A stretch of 27,124 bases of DNA from CAYTLW01 sp964438735 (GTDB lineage: Bacteria > Myxococcota_A > UBA9042): positions 1-27,124 of the forward strand of contig CAYTLW010000106.1 of assembly GCA_964438735.1 (NCBI GenBank), written 5' to 3'. A program made the translations under genes and the position numbers. Below the pieces are notes generated by a model. It made no database searches, was not told where the DNA came from, and saw only the letters and a program-made list of their open reading frames with translations. Shown here in pieces: positions 7,924 to 16,428 of the stretch. Within the stretch, counting starts at the first letter, position 1. Each line of letters opens with the position of its first letter.

Positions 7924-9084
7924 ATGAGCGACACCAGCACCGCCGCCGAGCCGCTGACCAGGTTTGCCCCCCCGGAGCGCGCCGACGCCGACGAATTGGA
8001 CCGCGCAGCCAGCGCCGTGGCCTCGCAAACCCTGCTGCGCGAGATGCTGGATGCGGTTCCAGTCATGGTTGCCGTGCTCAATACCAATCGGCAGATCGTG
8101 GCGGCCAACCAGGCCATGGTCGACAGGGTCACCCCGGCCATCGGCCAGCAGTTGCGTGGCCTGAGACCGGGCGAGGCCCTGCAATGCGTGCATGCGACCC
8201 GCGAGCCGGGCGGATGTGGCACGTCCCGATTCTGTCGCAATTGCGGCGCTGTGACCGCCATCTTGGGCGGTCTGGCCGGCAAGCAGTCCGTTGAGGAGTG
8301 TCGCATCGTCGCCAACGGGGTCGCCGAGGCCTTCGACTTCCGCGTCTGGTCGCGGCCTGTGGAGATCGCGGGCGAACAACTCTGCGTCTTCGCCATCGCC
8401 GACATTGCCGACGAAAAGCGACGCCATGCCCTGGAGCGGGTCTTCTTCCACGACGTGTTGAACACCGCCGGCAGCGTCATGGGCTGCCTCGAGGTGGCCC
8501 GATTCGTCTCCCCTGAGCGAAGTGAGGAGATGGTCTCTCGCGCCTCCGCCCTGGCCAATCGCCTGGTGGAAGAGATCAAGGCCCAACGAGAGCTGCTCGA
8601 GGCCGAGCAGGGGGATGTTCGTGCCGAATCCGAGTCCTTCGACGTCGCCGAACTGGTCGGCGAGCTGGTCGACGCCTACCGGACCCACCCGGTGAGCAGC
8701 CAGCGAAAACTGGCGGTCAAGGAGAGTTCGGCCATCACCATGCGAACCGATCGCACGCTGCTGTCCAGGGTGTTGGGCAACATGCTCAAGAACGCCCTCG
8801 AGGCAGCCCTGCCGGGTGACGCGGTGACCATCCATTGGCTGCTGCGAGATCGCCTGCTCGAGATCTACGTGCACAACCCCAACTTCATCGACGAGCGGGT
8901 CCAGGAACAGATCTTCCAACGCTCGTTCTCGACCAAGGGGGCGGGGCGCGGGCTGGGCACCTACGGCATGCGCCTGTTATGCGAGCGCTACCTCGGCGGC
9001 AGCGTGGACTTTGTCAGCGACGACGTCGCCGGGACCACGTTCCGGGCCCGGGTGCCGATGGCAGGACCGCGCGCCGACGCGTAG
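7924..9084 (+). CDS. Soluble PAS sensor histidine kinase with a four-Cys cluster in the PAS region
   Basis: The 386-residue protein lacks membrane segments and should be cytoplasmic. A PAS-type region spans about 38-165 (DAVPVMVAVLNTNRQIVAAN). It contains C88, C98, C104 and C107 in CVHATREPGGCG and FCRNCG, a pattern I recognise from a known group of PAS kinases; the cysteines could bind metal or sense redox state. The phospho-acceptor is H176 in FFHDVLNTAG. The ATP-binding domain has N290 in NMLKNALE, the variant G1 box VHNPNFIDERVQEQIF and a clear G2 box STKGAGRGLGTYGM. No receiver or regulator is adjacent; candidate partners in the window are the receivers at 201-1316 and 23912-24322. ATG 7924 is supported by GGAG at 7915-7918. 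Confidence 0.93.
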   Translation: MSDTSTAAEPLTRFAPPERADADELDRAASAVASQTLLREMLDAVPVMVAVLNTNRQIVAANQAMVDRVTPAIGQQLRGLRPGEALQCVHATREPGGCGTSRFCRNCGAVTAILGGLAGKQSVEECRIVANGVAEAFDFRVWSRPVEIAGEQLCVFAIADIADEKRRHALERVFFHDVLNTAGSVMGCLEVARFVSPERSEEMVSRASALANRLVEEIKAQRELLEAEQGDVRAESESFDVAELVGELVDAYRTHPVSSQRKLAVKESSAITMRTDRTLLSRVLGNMLKNALEAALPGDAVTIHWLLRDRLLEIYVHNPNFIDERVQEQIFQRSFSTKGAGRGLGTYGMRLLCERYLGGSVDFVSDDVAGTTFRARVPMAGPRADA

Positions 9085-9137
9085 CCGGGCTCGGCGCCGT
9101 TGGACGCGACCGCCACCGTGGCTTAGCATTCGTGCGC

Positions 9138-9153
9138 CCGGCGATCCCGCCGG
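9138..9153 (+). promoter_or_regulatory. Hairpin just upstream of the ribosome binding site of the outer-membrane protein gene
   Basis: CCGGCG and CGCCGG form a perfect 6-bp stem with the loop ATCC. One base later comes GGGAGG (9155-9160), the ribosome binding site of the gene at 9166. A 12-base palindrome, CCCGCCGGCGGG (9146-9157), overlaps the same place, so this could also be an operator. Confidence 0.4.
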
Positions 9154-9165
9154 CGGGAGGTGAGC

Positions 9166-9894
9166 ATGCGCGGCCCGGCGATGTTGGCAGCGGTGACTTT
9201 GGCGGTGGCGTTGGGGCTCGGTGGACTCGCCCAGGCGCAAGAGCTGGACGAGACCGGTACCAAGCCGATCAAGACCTTCGAGGACATCCTCGAAGAGCAG
9301 AAGGCCAAGAAGCGCGACAAAGGGCGTCTTGGCCTGCACTTCGGCCTGTTGGGACCGTCCAGTCTGCTGGACCTGCAGGTGAGCTACGGCGCACACGAAG
9401 TGATCGACGTGCTGCTCAGCATCGGATTCACCGCTGGCGGCGAGGAGCGGGTCGGCAACACCATCGTCGGTGGACCCGCGGACTACAGCGCGTTTACCGC
9501 CGCGCTGCGCGGTCGCCTCGTCCCATGGGCCTGGCCCAAGGGCAGCGCCACCCACGGCCCGACTTTCGAACTGGGCTTCGGCATGACCGGCTTTTCGTTC
9601 AACGGTAGCGGCGAGGATAACGTCAAGAATACGTACACATACGGCACGGGCGGCAGCCTGCCGGCGATCCTTGCAGGCGTGGGCTACACCTTCCGCACCA
9701 AGGCTGGCCTGCGGGTCAACGCCTCGGCCGGCTGGACCCAATACTTCGGTACGTTGAAGCTGCCCAAGGTGGACGCCGGCAGCGATATGCACCCGGACGA
9801 CGTGGCCGCCATTCAGGCCCTGCTCGACGAAGAGGCCCTGAAGGTGGACGACTCCTGGCCGTACGTGGAATTCGCCATCGGCTGGGTGTTCTGA
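9166..9894 (+). CDS. Putative outer-membrane beta-barrel protein, unknown function
   Basis: The 242-residue product has a type I signal peptide (MRGPAMLAAVTLAVALGLGG, then LAQAQ) with likely cleavage after AQA. A short charged segment follows (EDILEEQKAKKRDKGR, about 43-58). The rest alternates small/aromatic and hydrophobic residues in strand-like runs: LGLHFGLLG, LLDLQVSYG, FTAALRGRLVPWA, FELGFGMTGFSF, ILAGVGYTF, LRVNASAGWTQYFG and a final YVEFAIGWVF. A terminal Phe is the usual ending of outer-membrane barrels. The number of strands fits a small barrel of about eight. I do not recognise the family. ATG 9166 has GGGAGG five bases upstream; a GTG at 9160 overlaps that site and is less likely. 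It is 81 bases after the kinase gene, with no clear terminator between. Confidence 0.85.
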   Translation: MRGPAMLAAVTLAVALGLGGLAQAQELDETGTKPIKTFEDILEEQKAKKRDKGRLGLHFGLLGPSSLLDLQVSYGAHEVIDVLLSIGFTAGGEERVGNTIVGGPADYSAFTAALRGRLVPWAWPKGSATHGPTFELGFGMTGFSFNGSGEDNVKNTYTYGTGGSLPAILAGVGYTFRTKAGLRVNASAGWTQYFGTLKLPKVDAGSDMHPDDVAAIQALLDEEALKVDDSWPYVEFAIGWVF

Positions 9895-9910
9895 GCCGGA
9901 ACAGACCCGC

Positions 9911-12040
9911 CTATTTGCAGGGCTTGTTGGCCGCTCCGGGCGTGCCCTTGTTGTCCTTTGCGCCGCCGTAGTACTCGGTGCCCGCGCACCAGGCGGTGCC
10001 GGCGTCATTGGCGGCGGCGGTGTACTTGGACGGGTCCAGCTGCAGTGACTTGCCGCTGCCCCACTGTGGCCAATCATTCTGGCCGGACTTGCTGTAGACC
10101 ACCTTGTCCAGCACGCCCTTGGCGCCCTGCAGGGTGAGTTCGGAGCCGGAGTTGCCCAGGGCGATGCCCTTGTAGATGTAGTCGGGCGTGATGCCGCCAT
10201 TCTTGGCCTTGTCGGCGTTCAGGCCGAAGACCAGGTAGCCCTTGGCCTTGATGGTCAGCGGGCCGCCGTTGCTGATGGTGTGCTTGGAGCTGCCCTTGCC
10301 CAGCAGCACGACGCCGTCCATGTCGATGTCCTTGTCGCCGCTGTTGTAGACCTCGAACCACTCGGCCGTGCTGTCGCCGGCCACCGCGGGATTGGGCATC
10401 AACTCGGTGATGACCAGGCCCTCGCCGCCGCCGGCCGCTTCCTTCTTGCAGGTCGCCGAGCAGCCGTCGCCATCGGACTTGTTGCCGTCGTCGCACTCCT
10501 CGGGTGCCTCCACCTTGCCGTCGCCGCAGACGGGCGGCGGGCAGGCGTCGCCGACGCCGTCCTTGTCGGTATCCTTCTGGTCGGGGTTCTTGATCTTGGG
10601 GCAGTTGTCGCAGGCGTTGCCGACCTTGTCGTCGTCCTCGTCGTACTGCGAACCGTTGACGTCCTTGGGGCAGTTGTCGGTGGCGTCCGGCACGCCGTCA
10701 TTGTCGCCGTCCACGGCGCAGGGCTCATTGGCAGCGCCCGGGGTGCCGCCGTCGCCAGCGCCGTAGGTCTTCTGGGTGACGCACCAGTTCTCGCCCTTGT
10801 CGTTGGCCGCCGCGTCGAGGATCGCTGGCTTGAGCTGCTGCGACTTGCCGCTGAACACCACCGGCCAGCCGTCCTTGTTGCTGGCGTAGGTGACCTTGTC
10901 GATCTCGATGGCGCCCGCCTTCAAGGAGATGGTGCCGCCCGAGTTGGGCAGGAAGATCTTCTTGGGGTCGTAGGCGAACAGGGCGGTGATGCCGCCGTTT
11001 GCCGCCGTGTCGCCGGAGATGGCCAGCACCGCGTAGGACTTGGCCTTGATGACCATTGGCTTGCCGCCATCGTCGAGCGTCGAGGTGTTGCCGGGCTTGC
11101 CCTCGATCACCAGTCCGCTCAGGTCCACGTCGGCGTCGAGCTTGTTGTAGATCTCGAAGAACTCGCCCTTGGAGTCGCTGACCGCCTTGGGGTTGGCCTG
11201 GATCTCGGTGATGACCAGATCACCCGCGGCCAGGTCCTTGATGGTCTTGCCGCCGGGGGTGGGGCCGCTGGGCAGCTGCATGCAGGCGACCAGCTTGGGA
11301 TCGCAGTTGCACGCCAGGCAGTCCTTGCAGCCCTGGGAGCCGCTGTCGACCGCACACTTGGCCAGGCACTTGGAGAAGCCGCAGATGCCGTTGATCGAGT
11401 AGCAGTTGACGCAGGACTCGCTGATGCCCTTTTCGGCCGACTTCAGCACGCAGGTGTTGACGCAGGAGGCGATCTTGGCCAGGCCAGCGGGCGTGTTCGG
11501 ATCGCCCTGGTTGGTGCAGCCCGAGGTGAGCATGCAGTTGGTGAGGAGCTGCCGGAAGGCGCTGCCCTTGGCGGCGTCTTGGGCCAGCCCGGCCACGTAT
11601 GCCGCGTCTCCAGAGGCCGAGCAGCCCGTGCCGAAGTTATCCTCCGGTTTGGCCTTGTAGTCCTTGGGCAGGCACTGGTCGCCGCCCGCATCCGGGCTGC
11701 CGCCCGCGTCCACAGGTGGCGCTGCCGTATCGTCTGCACCGCCAGCGTCTTTGTCGCCGCCCGCGTCGACAACCGGCGTGCCGCCGTCGACGGGCGGGGT
11801 GCCGGCGTCCTTTGTGACCGTGCCGGCGTCCTTGGTGGCCGTTGTCGTGTCCTTGACCGTGGAGCCCGTGTCGGCGTTGGTCGTTGTGTCGGCGCCGGTA
11901 ATGGTGTCGGTGCCGTTGACGACGCCTGCGTCGGTCGTGTCGGGCAACGGCGCGACCCCGCCGCCGCCTGCCGGCGACGAACAGGCCATCGGGGCCAGGG
12001 AGAGCAGCATCAGGCCGATGAGCAGGGAAGAGCGGGACAT
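9911..12040 (-). CDS. Lipoprotein with two lamin-tail domains, TSP3 repeats and a myxococcal Cys repeat
   Basis: The 709-residue product has a lipobox ending in SLAPMAC (C20, Ser at +2) and a Thr/Asp/Ala/Gly-rich linker (21-120). A Cys-rich domain spans about 123-253 (NCMLTSGC, CVNTC, CLAKC, CKDCLACNC). Lamin-tail domain 1 covers about 273-441 (DLVITEIQANP, GEFFEIYN, DLSGLVIEG); thrombospondin type 3 calcium repeats follow at 443-500 (DGDNDGVPDATDNCP, DTDKDGVGDAC); then comes the CGDGKVEAPEECDDGN repeat at 505-532, a pattern described from Myxococcus (TIGR02232/DUF4215). Lamin-tail domain 2 ends the protein (542-708; GLVITELMPNP, EWFEVYN). Both lamin-tail domains end with the same pattern, WC...GTPGAAN.PC. 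It should sit on the outer membrane and bind calcium through the TSP3 part. The start is supported by AGGAGA. Confidence 0.93.
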   Translation of the reverse strand: MSRSSLLIGLMLLSLAPMACSSPAGGGGVAPLPDTTDAGVVNGTDTITGADTTTNADTGSTVKDTTTATKDAGTVTKDAGTPPVDGGTPVVDAGGDKDAGGADDTAAPPVDAGGSPDAGGDQCLPKDYKAKPEDNFGTGCSASGDAAYVAGLAQDAAKGSAFRQLLTNCMLTSGCTNQGDPNTPAGLAKIASCVNTCVLKSAEKGISESCVNCYSINGICGFSKCLAKCAVDSGSQGCKDCLACNCDPKLVACMQLPSGPTPGGKTIKDLAAGDLVITEIQANPKAVSDSKGEFFEIYNKLDADVDLSGLVIEGKPGNTSTLDDGGKPMVIKAKSYAVLAISGDTAANGGITALFAYDPKKIFLPNSGGTISLKAGAIEIDKVTYASNKDGWPVVFSGKSQQLKPAILDAAANDKGENWCVTQKTYGAGDGGTPGAANEPCAVDGDNDGVPDATDNCPKDVNGSQYDEDDDKVGNACDNCPKIKNPDQKDTDKDGVGDACPPPVCGDGKVEAPEECDDGNKSDGDGCSATCKKEAAGGGEGLVITELMPNPAVAGDSTAEWFEVYNSGDKDIDMDGVVLLGKGSSKHTISNGGPLTIKAKGYLVFGLNADKAKNGGITPDYIYKGIALGNSGSELTLQGAKGVLDKVVYSKSGQNDWPQWGSGKSLQLDPSKYTAAANDAGTAWCAGTEYYGGAKDNKGTPGAANKPCK

Positions 12041-12187
12041 GGATTCTCCTGGGGTGCTGGGCGCGCGTACAACGACTCCGCCACGACGGGTCGATGAGGT
12101 TTGACGAGGGCACGATACCCGAGCCGGCCACCGGGGGCAAAGGCTCGCAGTTGAACGTTCACGGGCTCGCCGCCGCCGCGCGACGGG

Positions 12188-12193
12188 AGTATA
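12188..12193 (-). promoter_or_regulatory. Possible -10 element for the lamin-tail lipoprotein gene
   Basis: On the minus strand this reads TATACT, close to the sigma-70 -10 consensus, about 148 bases upstream of the start at 12040 and in an otherwise GC-rich stretch. No good -35 hexamer lies 16-18 bases further upstream, so the call is weak. Confidence 0.3.
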
Positions 12194-12223
12194 GGGAGCG
12201 AATTGTTCGGCCGATCGCGGCGC

Positions 12224-12451
12224 TCAATCAGCGCCGACGTAACCGGCCAGAATGCGCGCCATCTCGTCCTTACGCGCCAGTTTGAGTTTCTGGATGTTCC
12301 TGCGCTCCATCTCTTCGGTTGGAGTCAGGTAACGGTACGAGTTCAGGGCTTCGAGACGCTGCTCAAACGCAGTGTGCTCAGTCCACAGAAGCCTCAGCCT
12401 GGCGTCCTTGTTGGCCAGTGCTCGAACGCGCGCGGGGTGATACTCCACCAT
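12224..12451 (-). CDS. DUF465/YdcH-like small helical protein
   Basis: The 75-residue product fits the DUF465 (YdcH) family in length and pattern: LLWTEHTAFEQRLEALNS, then TPTEEMERRNIQKLKLARKDEM, where the family typically has a short helix, a turn after LxPxE, and a second helix rich in Lys/Leu ending in KDEM. It should form a helical hairpin in the cytoplasm; the family has no established biochemical role. The start is well supported by GGAGG four bases before the ATG. It lies upstream of, and on the same strand as, the lamin-tail lipoprotein gene, with a 183-base gap that seems to hold a separate promoter. Confidence 0.85.
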   Translation of the reverse strand: MVEYHPARVRALANKDARLRLLWTEHTAFEQRLEALNSYRYLTPTEEMERRNIQKLKLARKDEMARILAGYVGAD

Positions 12452-12742
12452 CTACCTCCAGGAAAAGGCACGCCAACACGACCGCGACTGGCCTGGGCCG
12501 GCGCGGTGGGTGTGGCGTACCTGAGAGAGCAGTCACCATGTAATCCCAGGGTAGGACGTCCCTCGCCGGCGGGCAAGGAAGTCCCGGCCAAGCCGGTGCA
12601 GTGTCGCGTTTTTCCGAGAACGAGTCGGCGGCCGGAATAAGCCGCCGAGACCGCGCCTTGGAAAGGGTGGACGGCGATACAGCCGCCGACCGGGGCCGCC
12701 CGCAGAGCGCCCCGACAGGCCAGGCGAACAGGAGGTGCGGCC
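12452..12742. promoter_or_regulatory. Divergent intergenic region upstream of the DUF2135/VIT-VWA operon
   Basis: The 291 bases separate the DUF465 gene (-) and the operon starting at 12743 (+). I see no convincing gene here. A perfect 8-bp inverted repeat, TCGGCGGC and GCCGCCGA with an 8-base spacer, occupies 12625-12648, and GCCGCCGA occurs again near 12682. No clear promoter pair is visible. A short CTCTCAGG-like string on the minus strand resembles part of the glycine riboswitch, but the rest of that element is absent. Confidence 0.45.
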
Positions 12743-13918
12743 ATGACGCGGCGACCGAAGGCATACGTGCGCGAAAAAGCCCGCTGGCGTGGCCGGGCCA
12801 TCGCCGGGGTCGGCAGCGCCCTGGCGCTCCTCTTGATGGCCCCGATGGCCATCGCCGCTCCCGGAAGCAGTGCGCGACTGCGTCTGGAAGCCGTCGACCA
12901 GGAGCCGTCGACCGGCCGCCGGGTGCCCGACGCCAGGCGGCTGCGCAAGATGGCCGAGGCGGTCGCCAAACGACCGCGTGACCGGGCAGCGCGTTTTGCC
13001 CTGGTGCGGGGTCTGATGGCCGCTGGCCAGCTGGATGGTGCCCTGGACGCGGCTCGAAGCTGGCGCAAGGTCGACGCCTACAACCTGGTGGTCGTGCGCC
13101 TGCTGGGCGACATCCACGCTGCCCGCGGCGATCGCGAGCAGGCCCTGCGCACCTGGTCGGCGGTGGTCGAGTTGCTCAGCAAGGAGCCCTCGGCCCAGCG
13201 GGCCCTGGCCAGCGCCCTGAAGCAGGCCGGCGAGATTGAGGCCGCCTGCGAGCGCCTCCAGGCAGCGGTGCGACTGCGGGCGGACGATCCACGTTTGTCT
13301 TTCGAGCTGGCTGACTGCCAGTGGCGTATCGGCCGTCTGAACGAGGCCCAGACCCGCTTCGAAGCCATCGTCGCCGACCCCGATACCCGGCCCCTGATCC
13401 GACATCCGGCAAGGCAGCGCCTGGCGCAGATTCACGCCGCAGCCCGCAAGGAGGCCATGGCTGCTGGCGACCGCGCGGAGACATTGCGCCGCACCGCCGC
13501 CATCAAGACCCTGGACCTGAAAGGCGGCACCCGCAACGACATCAAGGTCTACCTGACCTGGGATACCGATCGCAGCGACGTCGACCTCTGGGTGACCAAT
13601 CCAGCCGGTGAGAAGGTCTATTACAGCCACCGCAAGGGCCGCTTCGGTGGCGCGTTGTTCGGCGATGTGACCGATGGCTACGGCCCCGAGAGCTTCACGG
13701 CCAGCCGCGCCGTCCCCGGCGTCTACACGATCGAGGTCAACTACTTCGGCACCTCGCGGCGAGGACTGAACGAGGCCCGCGGCGAGGTCGCCATCCTGCT
13801 ACACGAGGGTCAGGCCAACGAGCAGCGCGTGGTGTTGCCCTATCGCCTCTACCGGCCCAAGCAGACGGTGACGGTGGCCCGGGTGCATGTCGGCAAGGCG
13901 AAGGGGGGGAGACGATGA
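12743..13918 (+). CDS. Exported TPR protein with C-terminal DUF2135 (YfaP-like) domain
   Basis: The 391-residue product has an N-terminal signal sequence with a basic start and the hydrophobic run SALALLLMAPMAIAA; likely cleavage is near residue 39. Residues about 65-245 are TPR-like helical repeats (LVRGLMAAGQLDGALDAA, LLGDIHAARGDREQALRTW, ALASALKQAGEIEAACERL). Residues about 262-380 form a DUF2135 domain: DVDLWVTNPAGEKVYY, then DVTDGYGPESF and GVYTIEVNYFG, the landmarks of this family. In Enterobacteria, DUF2135 proteins are found near alpha-2-macroglobulin-like genes; the function is unknown. The start has AGGAGGTG upstream. The stop overlaps the start of the VIT-VWA gene by four bases (ATGA, 13915-13918), so the two are translationally coupled. 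The protein should be periplasmic. Confidence 0.93.
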   Translation: MTRRPKAYVREKARWRGRAIAGVGSALALLLMAPMAIAAPGSSARLRLEAVDQEPSTGRRVPDARRLRKMAEAVAKRPRDRAARFALVRGLMAAGQLDGALDAARSWRKVDAYNLVVVRLLGDIHAARGDREQALRTWSAVVELLSKEPSAQRALASALKQAGEIEAACERLQAAVRLRADDPRLSFELADCQWRIGRLNEAQTRFEAIVADPDTRPLIRHPARQRLAQIHAAARKEAMAAGDRAETLRRTAAIKTLDLKGGTRNDIKVYLTWDTDRSDVDLWVTNPAGEKVYYSHRKGRFGGALFGDVTDGYGPESFTASRAVPGVYTIEVNYFGTSRRGLNEARGEVAILLHEGQANEQRVVLPYRLYRPKQTVTVARVHVGKAKGGRR

Positions 13919-16428
13919 ACAGGACCATCGAAACAGGACAGATCCTGCTCGCCATCGGCCTGCTGCTGGCGGCCGCCTGCGGCGACCCATCGGGTATGCA
14001 CGGGGCCGATGGACTCGGTGCCGATGGATTCGGCGCCGACGTCAGCGCCCACGTTCGTAGCCAGCCGCCACAGGCGCGCATCGGCGCGGCGGACAAAGCC
14101 GAGCGACATTCGGCCTTCGCCCGCGGCCTGGAGCGGCCGCGCAACGCCGGTGGTGTCGGCGAGCTGCAGGCCGGTCGCGGCGACGCAGCCAGCCGGCTGG
14201 AACTGGCCGCCCTCCTGGTCGACGCCCGCCTCTCCGGCGACGTGGTCGAGATGGCGGTTGAGCATGTCTTTCACAACCCCTCCGACCAGCAACTGGAGGG
14301 CATATTTCGCTTCCCAATGCCCCAGGGAGCCGTGCTGACCGGACTGGCCATGCAGATCGGCGATCGCCTCGTTGAAGGCGAGTTGTTGGAGCGCAACAAG
14401 GCGCGCAAGACGTACCAGAGCATCGTCGACTCCATGCGCGATCCGGCGCTGCTCGAGTGGGAAGAGGGCAACCGCTTCAAGTTGCGGGTCTTTCCCATTG
14501 AGGCGCGCAGTCATAAGCGCGTGGTGCTGCGCTACCTGGCGCCGCTGGACCACAGCACCGGCCACCCCCGACTGGTCTACGGCACGGCGGCACCTGGCAT
14601 GGACGGCACCATCGGGCGCCTGAGAGTGCGGCTGGCAGATCGCGTACTGGTCGACCGCTCACCCTGGCAGCCAGGGCAGGACGTGATCATCGACCTGCAG
14701 CGCCCGTCGACCACATCGTGGACGGAGACCCGCCCCGATGGCACCTACACGGCCATCCGCATCGAGCCGGACTGGTCGGCCATGGCGGCGCTGCCCGCCC
14801 GCGATCGCAACCGGCAGCGGCGGCTCGCGATCGTGCTCGACACCTCGCGCAGCGCGCTCGAGCAGCAGCGCCTGGCCCTGGACACCTTGCGCGCCGTCTT
14901 CGAAGCCCTCGCGCCCGGCGACCGCTTCATGCTCCTGGCCAGCGACCTGCGCTGCAGCCGCGTGACCCCTACCTGGGTGTCCGGTCCAGCCGCAATTGAT
15001 GCGGCCTTTGCCGCCGTCGGGGCCATCGAGCCGGACGGCGCCAGCGATTTGGGCGTCGCGTTCGCGTGTGCCGCAGGAGCGTTCGGGGAAGGAAACGGCG
15101 ATGGCGCCGACCAGCTGGTCTATATCGGCGACGGCATCGCCACCTGGGGCCAGACCGACGAAACGGCGCTGATCAGCGCCTGGGCGCCGGCCCTGGAGGG
15201 GGTGCAACCCCACGCCGCGCTGCTGGGCAAAGGGGCTGATGATGGCCTCTTCCGTCGCCTGGCCGATCGTCTCGGCGGCCGCGTCGCCCGTCTGCGGACC
15301 GTCGCCGACGCCAGCGAGTTCGCGCGGGTGGTGGCTGGCGCCAGCAGCGCCTTGGAACTTCGCCAGGCCATGATCCGTTTCGAGGGGGGCAGCGCGCGCC
15401 CGACGCGCACGCTGGGCACCCTGTTCGAGGGGGAGAGTCGCACCCTGCTGATTCACACCCCCGTCGACCGACAGCCGCCGACGACGGTCTCCTTGCTGGG
15501 GCGCAATGGCTGGCATGGCCACCTGCAGCGCATTTCGCTGGACGAACCGTCCACGGCGGAGCACGTCGCCATCCGCTGGGCCAGAAAGCAGATCGAGCAG
15601 ATGGAGCGGTCCGGACGCGACAGCAAAGACATCATCAAGGCCAGCCTCGCCTGGGGCGTGATGAGCCGGCACACGGCCTTCCTGGTCCTGGAGAGCGAGG
15701 AAGCCTACAAGCGACACGGCATCGAGCGCCGCAAGAAGTCGGGCGACACCCCGCGCGTGACCGGTGGCGACCTGGAATCCCTGGCCAACGGGCCCTCTCT
15801 GAGCCCCGACCGGATCCAGCCTGGCGATCCCGAGATCCGCATCCCCGCGCCGGCGAATGCGCGCTCGGTCACTGTGATTCTGCCCTGGGGACAGACCCTG
15901 GATGCCCGCTACGAACAAGACGGAGTCCAGGCTGGCGCCTGGGTCGCCCGCTTCCTGATCGATCGGGAAACACGCGACGGCGTCTACCAGGTGCTGGTCC
16001 GCGTGGCCCATCATGACGGCCAGGTGGAGCTGCTGCGCCTGCCCTTTACCGTCGACACCAAGGCGCCGACAGTGCGGGTGCGCATCCGCAAACATCGTCG
16101 CCTGCGCGACACCTGGCAGATCCGGGTTCAGCAGCGCATCACTGTGCACGAGATGGAGCTGGTCTCACCCGACTGGCGCCAGGCCCCAGACCGAAAGAAG
16201 TTGTGGCGTCGGCGGGCGCGGGTTGCCTCGGATGCCAAGGGCGTCGAGGTGCGCTTCCCCGACGGCCAGATCGTGCCCCTGGTCGCCATTCGTCGGGGCC
16301 TGTTCCGCGGCGATTGGAAGCCGACCGCGCCGGTACAGTGGCCCCTGAAGGTCGACGTCTTCGCCATCGATACCGCCCTGAACCAGTCCGCCACCGCCGT
16401 CGAGCTGGCGCGCCCGCGGAGGAGATGA
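13915..16428 (+). CDS. VIT-VWA domain lipoprotein
   Basis: The 837-residue product has a lipoprotein-type N-terminus (ILLAIGLLLAAAC, C22, Gly at +2). A VIT domain spans about 97-215 (VEMAVEHVFHNPSDQQLEGI, FRFPMPQGAVLTG, ERNKARKTYQ). A von Willebrand factor A domain follows at 302-475 with an intact MIDAS start DTSRS (D309, S311, S313), S377/D378 and IGDG (D406). Such a pair is known from vertebrate inter-alpha-trypsin inhibitor heavy chains and many bacterial surface proteins; the VWA part binds partners through a metal ion. Residues about 640-735 look like an Ig-type beta sandwich leading to FTVDTKAPTVRV, and the end is another beta-rich segment. It is the middle gene of the coupled operon: it overlaps the preceding gene by ATGA and its stop overlaps the next start. 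Confidence 0.93.
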   Translation: MNRTIETGQILLAIGLLLAAACGDPSGMHGADGLGADGFGADVSAHVRSQPPQARIGAADKAERHSAFARGLERPRNAGGVGELQAGRGDAASRLELAALLVDARLSGDVVEMAVEHVFHNPSDQQLEGIFRFPMPQGAVLTGLAMQIGDRLVEGELLERNKARKTYQSIVDSMRDPALLEWEEGNRFKLRVFPIEARSHKRVVLRYLAPLDHSTGHPRLVYGTAAPGMDGTIGRLRVRLADRVLVDRSPWQPGQDVIIDLQRPSTTSWTETRPDGTYTAIRIEPDWSAMAALPARDRNRQRRLAIVLDTSRSALEQQRLALDTLRAVFEALAPGDRFMLLASDLRCSRVTPTWVSGPAAIDAAFAAVGAIEPDGASDLGVAFACAAGAFGEGNGDGADQLVYIGDGIATWGQTDETALISAWAPALEGVQPHAALLGKGADDGLFRRLADRLGGRVARLRTVADASEFARVVAGASSALELRQAMIRFEGGSARPTRTLGTLFEGESRTLLIHTPVDRQPPTTVSLLGRNGWHGHLQRISLDEPSTAEHVAIRWARKQIEQMERSGRDSKDIIKASLAWGVMSRHTAFLVLESEEAYKRHGIERRKKSGDTPRVTGGDLESLANGPSLSPDRIQPGDPEIRIPAPANARSVTVILPWGQTLDARYEQDGVQAGAWVARFLIDRETRDGVYQVLVRVAHHDGQVELLRLPFTVDTKAPTVRVRIRKHRRLRDTWQIRVQQRITVHEMELVSPDWRQAPDRKKLWRRRARVASDAKGVEVRFPDGQIVPLVAIRRGLFRGDWKPTAPVQWPLKVDVFAIDTALNQSATAVELARPRRR
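16418..16422 (+). promoter_or_regulatory. Ribosome binding site deciding the start of the propeller gene
   Basis: GGAGG lies inside the last codons of the VIT-VWA gene. Two ATGs follow in frame, at 16425 (2-base gap) and 16428 (5-base gap). The second has the normal spacing and is chosen; the stop TGA (16426-16428) overlaps it by one base. Confidence 0.6.

Noticed and set aside
10280..12097. Long plus-strand frame of about 600 codons opposite the lamin-tail lipoprotein gene
   Set aside because: Ala/Val/Gly-rich product with no signal or domain; the minus-strand frame has clear lamin-tail, TSP3 and Cys-repeat domains.
12452..12620. Riboswitch-like strings (CTCTCAGG on the minus strand, CTGAGA on the plus strand)
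   Set aside because: The other required segments of the glycine and TPP riboswitches are missing or at the wrong distance.
12601..12981. Possible small plus-strand gene starting at 12601 in the spacer before the operon
   Set aside because: It runs out of frame into the DUF2135 gene, has no clear ribosome binding site and encodes Arg-rich sequence without motif.
14659..16149. Minus-strand frame opposite the VIT-VWA gene
   Set aside because: Shadow frame; the VIT and VWA motifs on the plus strand and the operon overlaps are decisive.
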